The notes beneath the pieces were generated by a model. That model searched no databases. It saw nothing but the letters and a program-made list of their open reading frames with translations, and was not told the origin of the DNA. Shown piece by piece: positions 39,539 to 49,042 of a stretch of DNA of 64,000 nucleotides. Position numbers and translations under genes: made by a program. Source of the stretch: Natronomonas salina (GTDB lineage Archaea; Halobacteriota; Halobacteria; Halobacteriales; Haloarculaceae); contig NZ_CP058335.1 in NCBI RefSeq assembly GCF_013391105.1, positions 744,001 to 808,000 of the forward strand, in the 5' to 3' direction. Within the stretch, counting starts at the first letter, position 1. Every line of letters starts with the position of its first letter.

Positions 39539-40585
39539 CTACGAGAGCTCGATAGAGACGGCCATCGCCGACGGCGGGTCCTGGTCGAGCAGGTTCTCGA
39601 TGCCGTCGATCTCCTCGCGGACGGCGTCCTCGTCGCCCTCGTCGAGCGCCTCGCGAACCCGGTCGAGCCGGCTCTTCGCCGCCCGGACGTTCTCGCTTTG
39701 GTCGCGCGCCCACTCGCTGGTGAGCTCGTGGCCCAGCCAGTCGCCGAGCAGTTCGACGAACGCCCGCTCCCAGGCGGTGAACTCCGTGCGGTCGCCGCGG
39801 TCGCAGAAGCAGATCGTGCCGTAGCGTCGGTCCCCGACGTAGACCGGCGTCCCGATGTAGGCCCGGAAACCCTCTTCGTCGCCGTCGACACCGTCGACAG
39901 CCACGTCCGTATCGCCGTCGCCGGCGGTGACTGCGACGATGCCACCCTCGACCGTCAGGTCGTCGAGGTCGTCGGCCAGGGGGACGCCCTGGCCGGTCGC
40001 GAACGGGACCTCCCCGTCGACGCTCTCGACGAGCACCTCGGCCTCGGGCCCGTCGCCCTGGACGAGGGCCGCGTACTCGACCTCGAGGGTCTCGCGGCCG
40101 AGTTCGAGCAGTTCGTCGACGGGCGTCGAGACGCTGTCGATGACGGTCCGGGCGAGCCGACGGAGGGCCGACTCGCGGCGCTGGACGGCCGCCTCGGCGC
40201 GGTAGCGGGCGGCGACGTTCTCGATGCGGTTGGCGAGGACGCGCCACTGGTCGGAACCGCGGCGCTTCCGGAAGTAGTCGGTGACGCCCTGGGAGACCGC
40301 GTCGCTGGCGATCTCCTCGCTGCCGCGGGCGGTGAACAGGATGAACGGGATGTTCGGCTCCATCTCCCGGACGTACCGGAGGAGCTCCAGCCCGTTCATC
40401 TCGGGCATGTGGTAGTCGCTGACGACGCAGTCGATGCCGCCCGCGTCGACGACCTCGAGGGCGTCGTTCGGGTCGGTCTCGACCTGGATTGCGAACTCCT
40501 CGCGCAGCCCCCCGAGCTGGTTCGCCATGAGGTCGGCGAGAGAGGGGTCGTCGTCGACGAGAAGGACGCGAATAGGACCGGCCAT
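39539..40585 (-). CDS. Response regulator with a GAF domain
   Basis: A 348-residue signalling protein. A receiver domain (residues about 3-120) has the acidic pocket VLLVDDD, phospho-acceptor Asp in CVVSDYHMP, Thr in LFTARGS and Lys in DYFRKRRG. It is followed by a coiled linker and a GAF-like sensor domain (about 170-300). The C-terminus is a helical coiled coil, and no kinase or DNA-binding domain is visible. It probably relays a haloarchaeal histidine-kinase signal to a partner. The start at 40585 gives the usual receiver N-terminus. Confidence 0.9.
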   Translation of the reverse strand: MAGPIRVLLVDDDPSLADLMANQLGGLREEFAIQVETDPNDALEVVDAGGIDCVVSDYHMPEMNGLELLRYVREMEPNIPFILFTARGSEEIASDAVSQGVTDYFRKRRGSDQWRVLANRIENVAARYRAEAAVQRRESALRRLARTVIDSVSTPVDELLELGRETLEVEYAALVQGDGPEAEVLVESVDGEVPFATGQGVPLADDLDDLTVEGGIVAVTAGDGDTDVAVDGVDGDEEGFRAYIGTPVYVGDRRYGTICFCDRGDRTEFTAWERAFVELLGDWLGHELTSEWARDQSENVRAAKSRLDRVREALDEGDEDAVREEIDGIENLLDQDPPSAMAVSIELS

Positions 40586-40666
40586 TGCCGGAGAGGTGGA
40601 GTTAGTGCGGGTTAATCCTTCCGCCCGACTCACTCGAGAAACACGGAGAGACGGGTTCTCGGCCGG

Positions 40667-41050
40667 TTACCGCGGTCGGAACGCCACGACCCGGTCGCCG
40701 GTCGTGACGGTTTCGGCGACGCCGACGCCGACGACCGTCCCCGGGTCGGGCTCCCCGTCGACGTCGCGGACGAGCCCGGTGAGTCGGACCGGTCCGAAGT
40801 CGATGATGGCGGTCACGTAGGGGGCGTCGTCGGCGAACTGCGGGCCGGCCACGGAGACGGTCGTCGCCGCGACCACCTCGCCGCTGTCCGGCAGCGGCGC
40901 CTCCGCGAGTTCCCGGCTGCCGCACTCGGGACAGACCCGCCGCGGCGGCAGCGAGCCGTGGTCCTCGGGACAGGCGAGGTAGAACCCGTTCCCCTCCTCG
41001 ATGGCGTCCAACAGGTCGTCGTAGCCGTCGTGGCGCATTTCGAAGTTCAT
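40667..41050 (-). CDS. DUF35 OB-fold protein with rubredoxin-like zinc ribbon
   Basis: A 127-residue protein: an N-terminal zinc ribbon (YLACPEDHGSLPPRRVCPECG) and a C-terminal OB-fold domain (about 60-125). In archaea such DUF35 proteins bridge acetoacetyl-CoA thiolase and HMG-CoA synthase and hand over the CoA intermediate. Its start overlaps the stop of the thiolase gene (ATGA), as in that complex. No HMG-CoA synthase is in the window, so a different acyl-CoA thiolase partner role is possible. Confidence 0.92.
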   Translation of the reverse strand: MNFEMRHDGYDDLLDAIEEGNGFYLACPEDHGSLPPRRVCPECGSRELAEAPLPDSGEVVAATTVSVAGPQFADDAPYVTAIIDFGPVRLTGLVRDVDGEPDPGTVVGVGVAETVTTGDRVVAFRPR

Positions 41051-42228
41051 GCGTCCACCTCCGCGTCCTCGGCCTGGAGGACGTGCACCGTCGCGGTCGC
41101 CACCGTCCCGCCGGCGTTGTGGGCGACGCCGACGGAGGCGTTCTCGACGGCGTCAGAACGCGCATGTTCCCCGGCGAGCAGTTCGGTCAGTTCGGCGATC
41201 TGTGCGACGCCCGTCGCGCCGACGGGGTGGCCCTTCGCCTTCAGGCCGCCCGAGAGGTTGACCGGGAGGTCGCCGTCGCGGGCCGTGCGGCCGTCGCGAG
41301 CCGCGGCGAGGCCCTCGCCCGGTTCGAAGAAGCCCAGCGCCTCCGTCGCCAGCACCTCCGCGATGGTGAAGCAGTCGTGGACCTCCGCACAGTCGACGTC
41401 GGAGGACTCGATGCCGGCGTCGGCGTAGGCCTCCGCAGCGGCGTCCTCGGCGGCGGGCGTCCGCCACAGCGAGTCGCGGTCCTGCAGGGCGAGGCGGTCG
41501 CCGCCCTGGCCGGTACCGGTGACCGAGACGGGCGCTTCGACGTCGTTCGCCTCGGCGTAATCCTCGCTGACGAGGACGACCGCCGCCGCCCCGTCGGAGA
41601 TGGGGCAGGCGTCGTAGAGGCCGAGCGGCGTCGCGACGCGCGGCGCCTCGACGGCGTCCTCGATCGTGATCTCCGAGCGGAAGTGCGCCTTCTCGTTCGG
41701 CAGCGCGTTCCCGTGGTTCTTCACCGCGACGTGGGCGAGGTCGTCGGCGTCGACGTCGTTGGCCTCGACGTACGCCGACGCCATCAGCGCGTACGCGCCG
41801 GGGAACGTGATGCCGGCGCCGATCTCGTAGAGGTCGTCCGCGGCGATGGAGAGGCCGTCGGTGGCGCCCTCGGTGCCCATGTCGGTCATCCGCTCGGCGC
41901 CGCCGACCAGGACGACGTCCGCGGTCCCGCTTCTGATCGCCTCGACGCCCTCGCGGACCGCCACGCCGCCGGAGGCGCAGGCGGCCTCGACGCGCGTCGC
42001 GGGAGCGGTCGTTCCGACCGCCTCGGCGACGAGCGGGCCCTGGTGGCCCTGGTGTTCGGCCAGTTCGCCCATGAAGTTCCCGTAGTACAGTCGGTCGACG
42101 TCGGCGGGGTCGACCCCGGCGCCGTCGACGGCGTCGAGGCCGGCCTCGGCGAAGAGGTCCCGCCCGGTCCGCCCGGAGTGCTCCCCGAACGGGGTTAGCC
42201 CCGTGCCGGCGATTCGCACGTTCGTCAT
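41047..42228 (-). CDS. Thiolase family protein (acetyl-CoA C-acyltransferase)
   Basis: A 393-residue thiolase-like enzyme. The nucleophilic Cys is in RVEAACASGGVAVREG, the catalytic His in GGLKAKGHPVGATG, and the C-terminal conserved segment is NAGGTVATATVHVL, where canonical degradative thiolases have CxG; this is usual for the archaeal DUF35-linked and SCP2-like thiolases. It condenses or cleaves acyl-CoA chains in the cytosol. It shares an ATGA overlap with the DUF35 partner. The ATG at 42228 is chosen because upstream residues are not conserved in type. Confidence 0.93.
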   Translation of the reverse strand: MTNVRIAGTGLTPFGEHSGRTGRDLFAEAGLDAVDGAGVDPADVDRLYYGNFMGELAEHQGHQGPLVAEAVGTTAPATRVEAACASGGVAVREGVEAIRSGTADVVLVGGAERMTDMGTEGATDGLSIAADDLYEIGAGITFPGAYALMASAYVEANDVDADDLAHVAVKNHGNALPNEKAHFRSEITIEDAVEAPRVATPLGLYDACPISDGAAAVVLVSEDYAEANDVEAPVSVTGTGQGGDRLALQDRDSLWRTPAAEDAAAEAYADAGIESSDVDCAEVHDCFTIAEVLATEALGFFEPGEGLAAARDGRTARDGDLPVNLSGGLKAKGHPVGATGVAQIAELTELLAGEHARSDAVENASVGVAHNAGGTVATATVHVLQAEDAEVDA

Positions 42229-42337
42229 ACAGGCCGGTTCGGTGATGACTACGTAACGAACTGTCGAAGCCGGCAATCTGAACAGGAAACTTTCTGAAAG
42301 TTTATTCTTGAAGTAACGTCGCCGTCCCCGAATCCAG

Positions 42338-42607
42338 TCACATCCCCATGTCTGCCGCGTCCTCGGGGACCGGGAGGGCCGCGGCGTCCACGCCGAGGAG
42401 TTCGGCGGCGTGGTCCAGCGCCATGTCGAAGCCGTAGTAGCGCTCCAGTTCGTCGCCGGTCGCCGTGGGCCGGACCTTCAGCATCGCGTAGCCCTCGACG
42501 TTCTGGGCGACGGCGGCCGTCCGGCCGTCGGCCTCGAACTCCAGGATCCGTTCCTCCTCGGTCTCCCGGTAACTGGCTGTGATACCGTCGGACTCGACCG
42601 TGGACAT
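42338..42607 (-). CDS. Small conserved haloarchaeal protein (DUF7111-like)
   Basis: An 89-residue acidic protein with a strand-rich first half (ITASYRETEEERILEFEADG) and a helical second half. No motif; it resembles a conserved haloarchaeal DUF (DUF7111, from memory). The start at 42607 is preferred to 42613. Monocistronic, between the thiolase gene and a divergent PadR-like gene. Confidence 0.7.
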   Translation of the reverse strand: MSTVESDGITASYRETEEERILEFEADGRTAAVAQNVEGYAMLKVRPTATGDELERYYGFDMALDHAAELLGVDAAALPVPEDAADMGM

Positions 42608-42708
42608 GCGCAACCGTTGGCCGTCGGCCTACGCCAATCTACCGGTCCGGGCGCGGCCGCGCGGGTCGAGTCGGAGCCCCTTTGCCGACGCCGGGCGGAG
42701 GAGTTGAC

Positions 42709-42981
42709 ATGGAGTGGCTCACCAGCGGCCTGCGCCGCGACGTCTGCGTCCTGCTGTACGGCGAGGAGCGCCGCGCCCAGAAGCTGAAGTCCAGTCTCGA
42801 ATCCAGGTACGGCCGGCGCGTGAAGCCCGACCGGTTCTACGGCGCCCTGGACTCCCTGGAGAAGAACAACTACGTCCAGCAGCGCGTCGAAGGCCTCGAG
42901 GACGTCTACTCGCTGACCGATCCGGGGCGGTCGTCCGTCGAGGCGCAGTTCGAGTGGATGCGAGAGCAGGTCGACGCGTAG
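42709..42981 (+). CDS. PadR-like winged-helix regulator
   Basis: A 90-residue winged-helix protein: LRRDVCVLLYGEERRAQKLK and RYGRRVKPDRFYGALDSL, then YVQQRVEGLEDVYSLTDPG as the wing, with a short C-terminal helix. This is the PadR-like pattern of short haloarchaeal regulators. GGAGGAG just before the ATG at 42709 is a good ribosome binding site and decides the start against the upstream ATG. Convergent with the acyl-CoA dehydrogenase gene. Confidence 0.85.
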   Translation: MEWLTSGLRRDVCVLLYGEERRAQKLKSSLESRYGRRVKPDRFYGALDSLEKNNYVQQRVEGLEDVYSLTDPGRSSVEAQFEWMREQVDA

Positions 42982-43005
42982 GAACGTGCGCCGGGACCCG
43001 TCAGG

Positions 43006-44148
43006 TCAGTTCAGCAGGTCGTTCGCGATCGTGTTCCGCAGGATCTCGCTGGTCCCCTCGTAGATCTCGTTGAGCTTCGCGTCGCGGTAGTAGCGCTCTG
43101 CCGGGAAGTCCTTCGTGTAGCCGTAGCCGCCGTGGATCTGGATGCCCTCGTTGGCGACCTCCCGGGAGATCTCGGAGGCGTAGAGCTTCGCCTGTGCGGC
43201 CTCCTTCGCGAAGTCCTCGCCGCGGATCTTCTTGTCAGCCGCGTCGTGCATCAGCAGTCGCGCGGCGCGGATCTTGGTGTCCATGTCGGCGAGCTTGTGC
43301 TGGATGGACTGGAAGTCCGAGATGGGCTGGTCGAACTGCTCGCGGTCCTGGCTGTACTCGAGGGCGGCGTCGAGGGCGGCCTGCGCGATGCCGATCGACC
43401 GGGCGGCGATGGTGATGCGGCCGCCGTTGAGCGTCTTCAGCGCGTGGACGAAGCCGCGGCCCTCCTCGCCGAGCCGGCGGGACTCCGGGATGCGCATGTC
43501 GTCGAAGCGGAGTTCGGCGGTGGGGCAGCCCTTGTCGCCGAGCTTGTCCTCAGTCCCCTCGACGATGAAGCCGTCGTCCTCCTCGGGGCGGACGATGAAC
43601 GAGGAGATGCCCTTGTTGCCGGCCTCGGGGTCGGTCTTCGCGAACAGCGTGACCGTCTCGGCGACGGAGCCGTTCGAGATCCAGAGCTTCCCGCCGTTGA
43701 CGACGTACTCGTCGCCGTCCTTCTCGGCGGTGGTCTCCATCGCGGGGACGTCGCTGCCGGCGCCGGGTTCCGAGAGCGCGAAGGCGCCGATGTCCTCGCC
43801 CTCGGCCAGCGGCGTCAGGTACTCCTCCTTCTGCTCCTCGTCGCCGAACGCGTAGAGCATGTTGCCGGCCAGCGAGATGTGGGCGGCGACGATGGTGCCG
43901 AGGCCGCCGGAGCCCCGCGAGATCTCCTCCAGTGCCGCGGGGTAGGCGTGGTAGTCGAGGCCGGCGCCGCCGTACTCCTCCGGGAACGGCATCCCCATCA
44001 GGTCGAGGTCCGCGAGCTCCTCGACGATCTCCCACGGGAACTCGTCTTCCTTGTCGATGTCGGCGGCGACGGGGACGACCTCCTCGTCGACGAACTGGGC
44101 GACCATGTCCTTGATCTGCTTCTGCTCCGCCGTGAGACTGAAGTCCAT
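43006..44148 (-). CDS. Acyl-CoA dehydrogenase
   Basis: A 380-residue FAD enzyme that makes 2,3-enoyl-CoA from acyl-CoA, the first step of beta-oxidation. Family signatures [13 protein letters not shown] (substrate and FAD contacts) and the C-terminal [19 protein letters not shown] are present, and the catalytic Glu is in [13 protein letters not shown]. Length is normal. Electrons would pass to an ETF not seen here. It sits among other acyl-CoA genes in this half of the window. Confidence 0.96.
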   Translation of the reverse strand: MDFSLTAEQKQIKDMVAQFVDEEVVPVAADIDKEDEFPWEIVEELADLDLMGMPFPEEYGGAGLDYHAYPAALEEISRGSGGLGTIVAAHISLAGNMLYAFGDEEQKEEYLTPLAEGEDIGAFALSEPGAGSDVPAMETTAEKDGDEYVVNGGKLWISNGSVAETVTLFAKTDPEAGNKGISSFIVRPEEDDGFIVEGTEDKLGDKGCPTAELRFDDMRIPESRRLGEEGRGFVHALKTLNGGRITIAARSIGIAQAALDAALEYSQDREQFDQPISDFQSIQHKLADMDTKIRAARLLMHDAADKKIRGEDFAKEAAQAKLYASEISREVANEGIQIHGGYGYTKDFPAERYYRDAKLNEIYEGTSEILRNTIANDLLN

Positions 44149-44166
44149 ACCCCGTCGTTCGGTCAG

Positions 44167-45102
44167 TCAGTCCTTTACTTTTCTTATCGCTCTCACCTGC
44201 CCCAGCTCACGCTCGAAGAAGGTCCGCTCGCTCGTGACGACCGTCTCGAAGAGAGCGCCGGTGTAGGGATCGAAATGACCGGCCGGGAACCGCTCCCGCT
44301 CGACGTGGTCGAGTCGCTGGACCAGCGCGTCGACCGTCGACGAGGGGATGATGCTGTCCTCGGTGGCCTCGGCCACATAGACCGGACAGTCCACGTCTCC
44401 GGCGGCGGTCACCGGCCGGTAGAACGCGACGGTCGCGAGGATGCGGGCGGCACACTCGTTGTCGAAATCCTCGGCCCGACCGTCGGGGATCAGGGAGTAG
44501 TAGCCTGGCTTCGCGTCGGGCGTGTTTAGAACCCCGAACTCGTCGGGGTCGGCGACGATTGGTACGTAATGGGGGTCCCGAGCCGTCAAAACCCGGACGC
44601 TCTCCTGGAGGATGCTCGTCGTGGCGCCGACCAGGTAGTCCAGACCGCCCTGTCGGAGCAGGTGGACGGCGTTCCGCAGACCGTCGGTGAACGGCACCTG
44701 CGCGACGACGGCGTCGACGTCCCCGTCGCGCGCGGCCGTCCGGATCACGTGGCCGCCGCTGAAGGAGGTGCCCCACAGGCCCACGCGCTCGCCGTCCACG
44801 GCGTCCAGCGAGCGGACGTGGTCGAGGGCAGCCAGGTAATCCGCCACGTGGCGCCGCCCCGAGACGACGTGCGCCGGATCGCCGTCGCTGTCGCCGAACC
44901 CGCGGTAGTCGAAGAGGAGGGCCGCCATACCGGCCTCGGCGAACCGCTCGGCGAAGGCCGGGAGGCGCGCCTCGCGTTCCCCGCCGAACCCGTGGGCCAT
45001 CACGATCACTGGCGGGTCTTCGACGTCCGCCGGTTCGTACAGCCACGCTGCACACCGAGTGTCGTTGCTCTCGAAGTCGGCGTCTCGTCGCTCGTAATCC
45101 AT
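44167..45102 (-). CDS. Alpha/beta hydrolase (serine aminopeptidase S33-like)
   Basis: A 311-residue hydrolase: oxyanion region VMAHGFGGEREARLP, nucleophile elbow GLWGTSFSGGHVI (Ser in GTSFSG), an acid in the VAEATEDSIIPSS loop and His in FPAGHFDPYTG. The substrate is unknown; esterase or acyl-thioesterase activity is plausible near the acyl-CoA genes. A start at 45102 (ATG) is preferred to a GTG at 45117. Confidence 0.9.
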   Translation of the reverse strand: MDYERRDADFESNDTRCAAWLYEPADVEDPPVIVMAHGFGGEREARLPAFAERFAEAGMAALLFDYRGFGDSDGDPAHVVSGRRHVADYLAALDHVRSLDAVDGERVGLWGTSFSGGHVIRTAARDGDVDAVVAQVPFTDGLRNAVHLLRQGGLDYLVGATTSILQESVRVLTARDPHYVPIVADPDEFGVLNTPDAKPGYYSLIPDGRAEDFDNECAARILATVAFYRPVTAAGDVDCPVYVAEATEDSIIPSSTVDALVQRLDHVERERFPAGHFDPYTGALFETVVTSERTFFERELGQVRAIRKVKD

Positions 45103-45162
45103 ACGACGTCGGCTCACCGCTGCCTGAAGGTGATACAGCCTCCTGTGGGTGGTGTTTTATAC

Positions 45163-45627
45163 CTAATGGCCCTCGCGTCCGGTTCCGTCCGATGCGACGA
45201 CTGCTTCGACCGACCGCCTGTCACGCCCGACAGGTTGACACGCGAGCGCGACGGCGGTCCTGGGGGCCGGCGGGTCCGTGGTGTAGACGGTGACGGGGTC
45301 GTTCAGGCCGTCGACCGCGACGGTCACGCGGTGGCTTGCGTCCTCGCGCGTCACGCGGTCGACGGTCCCGATGAGGTCGGGGTCGGTCGCGCCCAGTTCG
45401 ACGTTCTCCGGGCGGATCGCGAGGTGGGTCTCCCCGGTGATCCCGTCGATCGACTCGAATCGGTCGGCGCGGTCCCCGAGTGCTGCAAGCGGAACGCAGT
45501 TGCTCCCGGTGAAGCGCGCGACCAGGGGCGAGGCCGGGCGCTCGAAGACGTCCACGTGGGTACCGGTCTGGACAACGTGCCCGTCGTTCATCACGACGAC
45601 GGTGGAACTACCTCGGACGACGCTCAC
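45163..45627 (-). pseudogene. C-terminal remnant of an ABC transporter ATPase
   Basis: The frame encodes only the end of an importer ATPase: VVVMNDGHVVQTGTHVDVFE (the segment just after the H-loop) and FTGSNCVPL, then a TOBE-type domain (ETHLAIRPENVELG). Walker A, the signature motif and Walker B are missing, and the only start is a GTG with no good context. It is a truncated gene, most like molybdate/sulfate-type ATPases. No permease or binding protein is adjacent. Confidence 0.8.
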
Positions 45628-45697
45628 CTCTCCGATTTACTGACTTCCTCTAGGCATCAGATATAACCGGCCCGGAGCGCTACGTCAAGGTAGACCC

Positions 45698-45991
45698 ATG
45701 AGTGACAATTCCGCCGAGGGCGAGGCCGACCCCGAGGACGTTCGAGCGGCGGTCGAGCGCGTGGAGACCGAGCGCGAGGAGGACCGCGAGGCGGAGGACC
45801 TCCCCGAGGGCGCCGAGAACGTCCCCGACGACGAGAAGGACGAGGTCGTCGAGGAGCACATGGAGGCCCGCGAGGAGGCGGACGAGGAGCGCGTCGAGGA
45901 GGAGATGGAGGAGGCCGACCAGCGCGAGGAGAACGCCGCCGAAGTCGCCAACCCCGACAACCACCGCGACGAGCCGCCGTTCGAGAGCTAA
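45698..45991 (+). CDS. Highly charged acidic coiled-coil protein
   Basis: A 97-residue protein of which nearly half the residues are Asp or Glu, with regular Arg and Lys (ERVETEREEDREAEDLPEG), so it should form long charged helices or be disordered. A typical haloarchaeal salt-adapted small protein of unknown role. The opposite-strand frames here are shadows. It is convergent with the 3-hydroxyacyl-CoA dehydrogenase gene. Confidence 0.7.
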   Translation: MSDNSAEGEADPEDVRAAVERVETEREEDREAEDLPEGAENVPDDEKDEVVEEHMEAREEADEERVEEEMEEADQREENAAEVANPDNHRDEPPFES

Positions 45992-46050
45992 CGAGGGCTC
46001 GCTCCGCTCGCCCTCGGGTAGATCGAGCGGTGAACGAGGTGAGCCGCGGG

Positions 46051-46914
46051 CTAGTCGTACTCGTAGAACCCCCGTCCCGTCTTCTTCCCGAGGTCGCCGG
46101 CATCCACCTTCCGCTTGAGCAGGTACGCCGGCGTGTAGCGGTCGCCCAGCTCCTCGTGGAGCGTTTCGGTCGCGTCGAGACAGACGTCCAGTCCGATGTG
46201 GTCGGCCAGCTCCAGCGGCCCCATCGGGACGTTCGTCCCGAGCTTCATCCCGCGGTCGATGTCCTCCTTCGTGGCGACGCCCTCGTCGTAGGCGCGGACG
46301 CCCTCGTTGATCCACGGCATCAGGATGCGGTTGGAGACGAACCCCGGTTTGTCGTCGGACTCCCAGGTCTCCTTGCCGAGCGCCTCGGAGAACCCGTGGG
46401 CCAGCTCGACCACCTCGGAGTCGGTCTTCTCGCCGACGACGACCTCGACGCCCTTCATCACCGGGACGGGGTTCATGAAGTGGACGCCGACGACCAGTTC
46501 CGGCCGCTCCGTCGCCGAGGCGATGGTCGTAATGGAGAGCGTCGAGGTGTTCGTCGCCAGCACGACGTCGTCGTCGGTGACGTCGTCCAGGTCGGCGAAG
46601 ACGTCCTGTTTGATCTCCATCTCCTCGACGGCCGCCTCGACGACGAGGTCCGCCTCGCCGAGTTCGGCTAGTTCGGTAGTGCCTTCGATCCGTTCGACCG
46701 CCGCGTCGGCGTCGTCGTCGTCGGACAGGTCGCCGCTGTTCACCTTCCGGTCAAGGCTCGACCGGATCGTATCGAAGCCACGATCGACGAATTCGGACTT
46801 CACGTCCCGCATCACGACGTCGTAGCCCGCGACCGCGGCCACCTGTGCGATGCCACTGCCCATCGTCCCCGCGCCGACGACGCCGACTGTCTCGACCGCT
46901 TCGAGTTCGCGCAT
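46051..46914 (-). CDS. 3-hydroxyacyl-CoA dehydrogenase
   Basis: A 287-residue NAD-dependent enzyme of beta-oxidation or polyester/butyrate metabolism. The N-terminal Rossmann fold has GAGTMGSGIAQVAA; the catalytic His is in VGVHFMNPVPVMKG; Asn and Ser contacts follow in GFVSNRILMPWINEG. The helical C-terminal domain is complete, ending in GRGFYEYD. Length matches the single-function short form (HBD type). Monocistronic. Confidence 0.96.
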   Translation of the reverse strand: MRELEAVETVGVVGAGTMGSGIAQVAAVAGYDVVMRDVKSEFVDRGFDTIRSSLDRKVNSGDLSDDDDADAAVERIEGTTELAELGEADLVVEAAVEEMEIKQDVFADLDDVTDDDVVLATNTSTLSITTIASATERPELVVGVHFMNPVPVMKGVEVVVGEKTDSEVVELAHGFSEALGKETWESDDKPGFVSNRILMPWINEGVRAYDEGVATKEDIDRGMKLGTNVPMGPLELADHIGLDVCLDATETLHEELGDRYTPAYLLKRKVDAGDLGKKTGRGFYEYD

Positions 46915-46995
46915 GGCTCACCGTGGCGGCGGAACCGTCGTAAGCGTACCGTACGGCCGCGAAGAAAATAGCCGGATTCGAAGTCCGAGAGACCG

Positions 46996-48522
46996 TCAGT
47001 AGGCGAAGAGGCCGCCGTCGTCCTCCTCGGTCTCCGTGCCTGAGCCGTTGCCCGACGCGTTCCCGCTCTCGTTGCCGCCGGGGTTGTTCGGGCCTGCGGC
47101 GCCGCCGGGACCGCCCGGCTCGTCGTCTGCCTCGTCGCTCTCGTCGGCCGAGGGGCCACCGCCGGCGTTGCCACTCTGGCCGGGACTGTCGCTGTCGTTG
47201 TCCTGACCTGGCGGGCCGTCGCCGCCGGGACCGCCGGACTCGTTGCCCCGGCTGCCGGATTGATTGCCCTGCCCGGGGCCGCCACCCTGCTGGCCCGGCG
47301 CGTCGTCGCTGCCGAGGCCGGCGTCGGCGCCCTGGCCGTCCTGCTCGAGGACGAGCTGGAACGCCTCCTCGCCGCCCTCGGGCGAGCCGACGGCGTACAC
47401 GGAGTAGGCCTCGCCGGCCTCGAGTTCGACGTCGGCGGTTCCGACCTCGTCGCCGTCGTTCATGTCGGCCGCCTCGCGGACCGACAGCGAGTAGGTGCCC
47501 GGCGGGACGCCGACGTACTCGGTGCCCTGCCCGAACGTGACGCCGTCGAACAGCGTCATGCTCGCTTCGGGGGCGACCACGTCGACGGCCGGCGCGTCGG
47601 GGGAGGCGTGGACGAGTCGGACCTGGGCCGCGTCGTAGTCCTGCAGCAACAGCGTCTGGATGTCGTCGGCCGTCCCGGTCGCGGCGACCGTGTAGTAGGA
47701 CTCGCCGACGGTGACGTCCTCCTCGTAGAGGACCTCGCCGCCGGAGGCCGGGTCGTCGCCGCCCAGACCGCCGCCGGTCTCGTTGCCCGCCGTGTCGTTC
47801 GTCTCGTTGGAGTCGTTGGCGAACTGCAGGTCCTCCGTCGTGTTGTCGTCGGAGGTGTTGCCGCCGGTCTCGTTGTCCTCGCTGTCGTTCCCGCCCGTGA
47901 CGTCGTCGGGGAGCGAGATGATCGGGTCATCGTCGGTGCCGACGTCGGACGTGTTGTCGTCCGTCGTGTTACCGGTCGTGTTGTCGGTGTCGGTCGGGTC
48001 CTCGGTATCCGCCGTCTCCTCGGTGTACTCGACGAGCTGTACCGTGTAGTCGCCAGCCTCGACGCCGGCGTACTCCGAGACGTCGCCGAAGGAGACGTTC
48101 TCGGCGATCAGCTCGCCTTCGCCGTCCGTCGTCCCGCCGTCGGTCGAATCGTCGGTCTCGTTGTCGCCGACGAGCCCCTCGTCAGTCTCGTTGGCCGCCG
48201 TGTCGTTCGTCTCGTTGGAGTCGTTGGCGACCTGGAGGTCTTCCGTCGTATTACCGTTCGTCTCGTTCCCCCCGGCCTCCGTCTCGGTATCCTCTCCACC
48301 GTCACTCCCGTCGGCGGGGACAAGTCGGACGTTCACCGCAGGCGCGCCCGTGACGAAGTGTCCGACTCGGACACCGGCCTCTCCATCCTCGAGCTGCTGG
48401 GCTCCGGGGTTGTCGTCGTCGCTGCCGGGCGAGCCCTGCTGGGCGACCGCGTGACCGCCGAGCATCGCGAGCCCGCTCGCCGCACCTGCCGCTTTCAGTG
48501 TGTCTCGTCTTGTGGGTGACAT
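46996..48522 (-). CDS. Tat-exported DUF4397 surface protein with low-complexity linkers
   Basis: A 508-residue secreted protein. A Tat signal (SPTRRDTLKAAGAASGLAML) ends near AVAQ. Two DUF4397 domains follow, each interrupted by a long Asn/Thr/Glu/Asp-rich insert. The inserts contain the repeated NDSNETNDTAxNETxxGL module. The C-terminal 110 residues are Gly/Asn/Ser-rich and disordered, with no anchor. The linkers are rich in Asn-Glu-Thr sequons, so heavy glycosylation is likely. The start at 48522 gives the RR motif at its usual place; a TTTATT box lies 26-32 bases upstream. Adhesion or cell-wall roles are inferred. Confidence 0.88.
   Translation of the reverse strand: MSPTRRDTLKAAGAASGLAMLGGHAVAQQGSPGSDDDNPGAQQLEDGEAGVRVGHFVTGAPAVNVRLVPADGSDGGEDTETEAGGNETNGNTTEDLQVANDSNETNDTAANETDEGLVGDNETDDSTDGGTTDGEGELIAENVSFGDVSEYAGVEAGDYTVQLVEYTEETADTEDPTDTDNTTGNTTDDNTSDVGTDDDPIISLPDDVTGGNDSEDNETGGNTSDDNTTEDLQFANDSNETNDTAGNETGGGLGGDDPASGGEVLYEEDVTVGESYYTVAATGTADDIQTLLLQDYDAAQVRLVHASPDAPAVDVVAPEASMTLFDGVTFGQGTEYVGVPPGTYSLSVREAADMNDGDEVGTADVELEAGEAYSVYAVGSPEGGEEAFQLVLEQDGQGADAGLGSDDAPGQQGGGPGQGNQSGSRGNESGGPGGDGPPGQDNDSDSPGQSGNAGGGPSADESDEADDEPGGPGGAAGPNNPGGNESGNASGNGSGTETEEDDGGLFAY
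47790..48250. repeat. Two near-identical ~50-bp segments in the DUF4397 gene
   Basis: 47790-47841 and 48198-48250 agree at nearly every base (both contain gtgtcgttcgtctcgttgga). They encode the repeated NETNDTA-type linker in each DUF4397 insert, which suggests duplication of the linker. Confidence 0.8.
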
Positions 48523-49042
48523 TGCGTCCGTGGGGACGAGACGACGACAATAAAGAGGGTCCAATAGTTCAGCCGAAGTATAATATATACGATATGATTT
48601 CCTCGGGCGGCTCTAACGATTCACACCCGCGAGGACCGCCCGCTCGGCGCCGTACTTTCTGTTCGGTAACCTTACCACTATCGGAACGGCACGGAACGCG
48701 AGGTATCCCCGGTAACAGGCCCGACACTAAGTAGTAGTTGAGAAACATGTCCGCATCGTATTGTAAATATACCAGCGACTCACCGACTACTTGTCTTACA
48801 GGTCACCGGGTGATTGTAAGCTTCGGACCGAGTGGTTATCGTTTCAATCTGATACGTAGCGGGAGTTAGTATCGCACGTATACATTTCGGTTCCTCGGTC
48901 GCAGGCTCTCACGGCGCTGGCTGCGGAGGGTCCCGGTTCATCGGGTCGCTTCGCTCCCCGCTCGCCAGTCCGGGGACTCTCACCTCGTTCGAGTCCCCCA
49001 TACCAGAATCTTCTTTGTTCGTCTCGCCGCACGTCCACCCGT
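48523..49042. other. Divergent intergenic region, AT-rich palindrome
   Basis: About 520 bases without a convincing gene. GTATA-ATA-TATAC at 48578-48590 is a perfect palindrome in an AT-rich patch. TATA-like boxes for the DUF4397 gene (about 48548-48554, minus strand) lie beside it. The rest up to 49042 leads to the aldolase gene and shows no further strong element. Confidence 0.55.
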
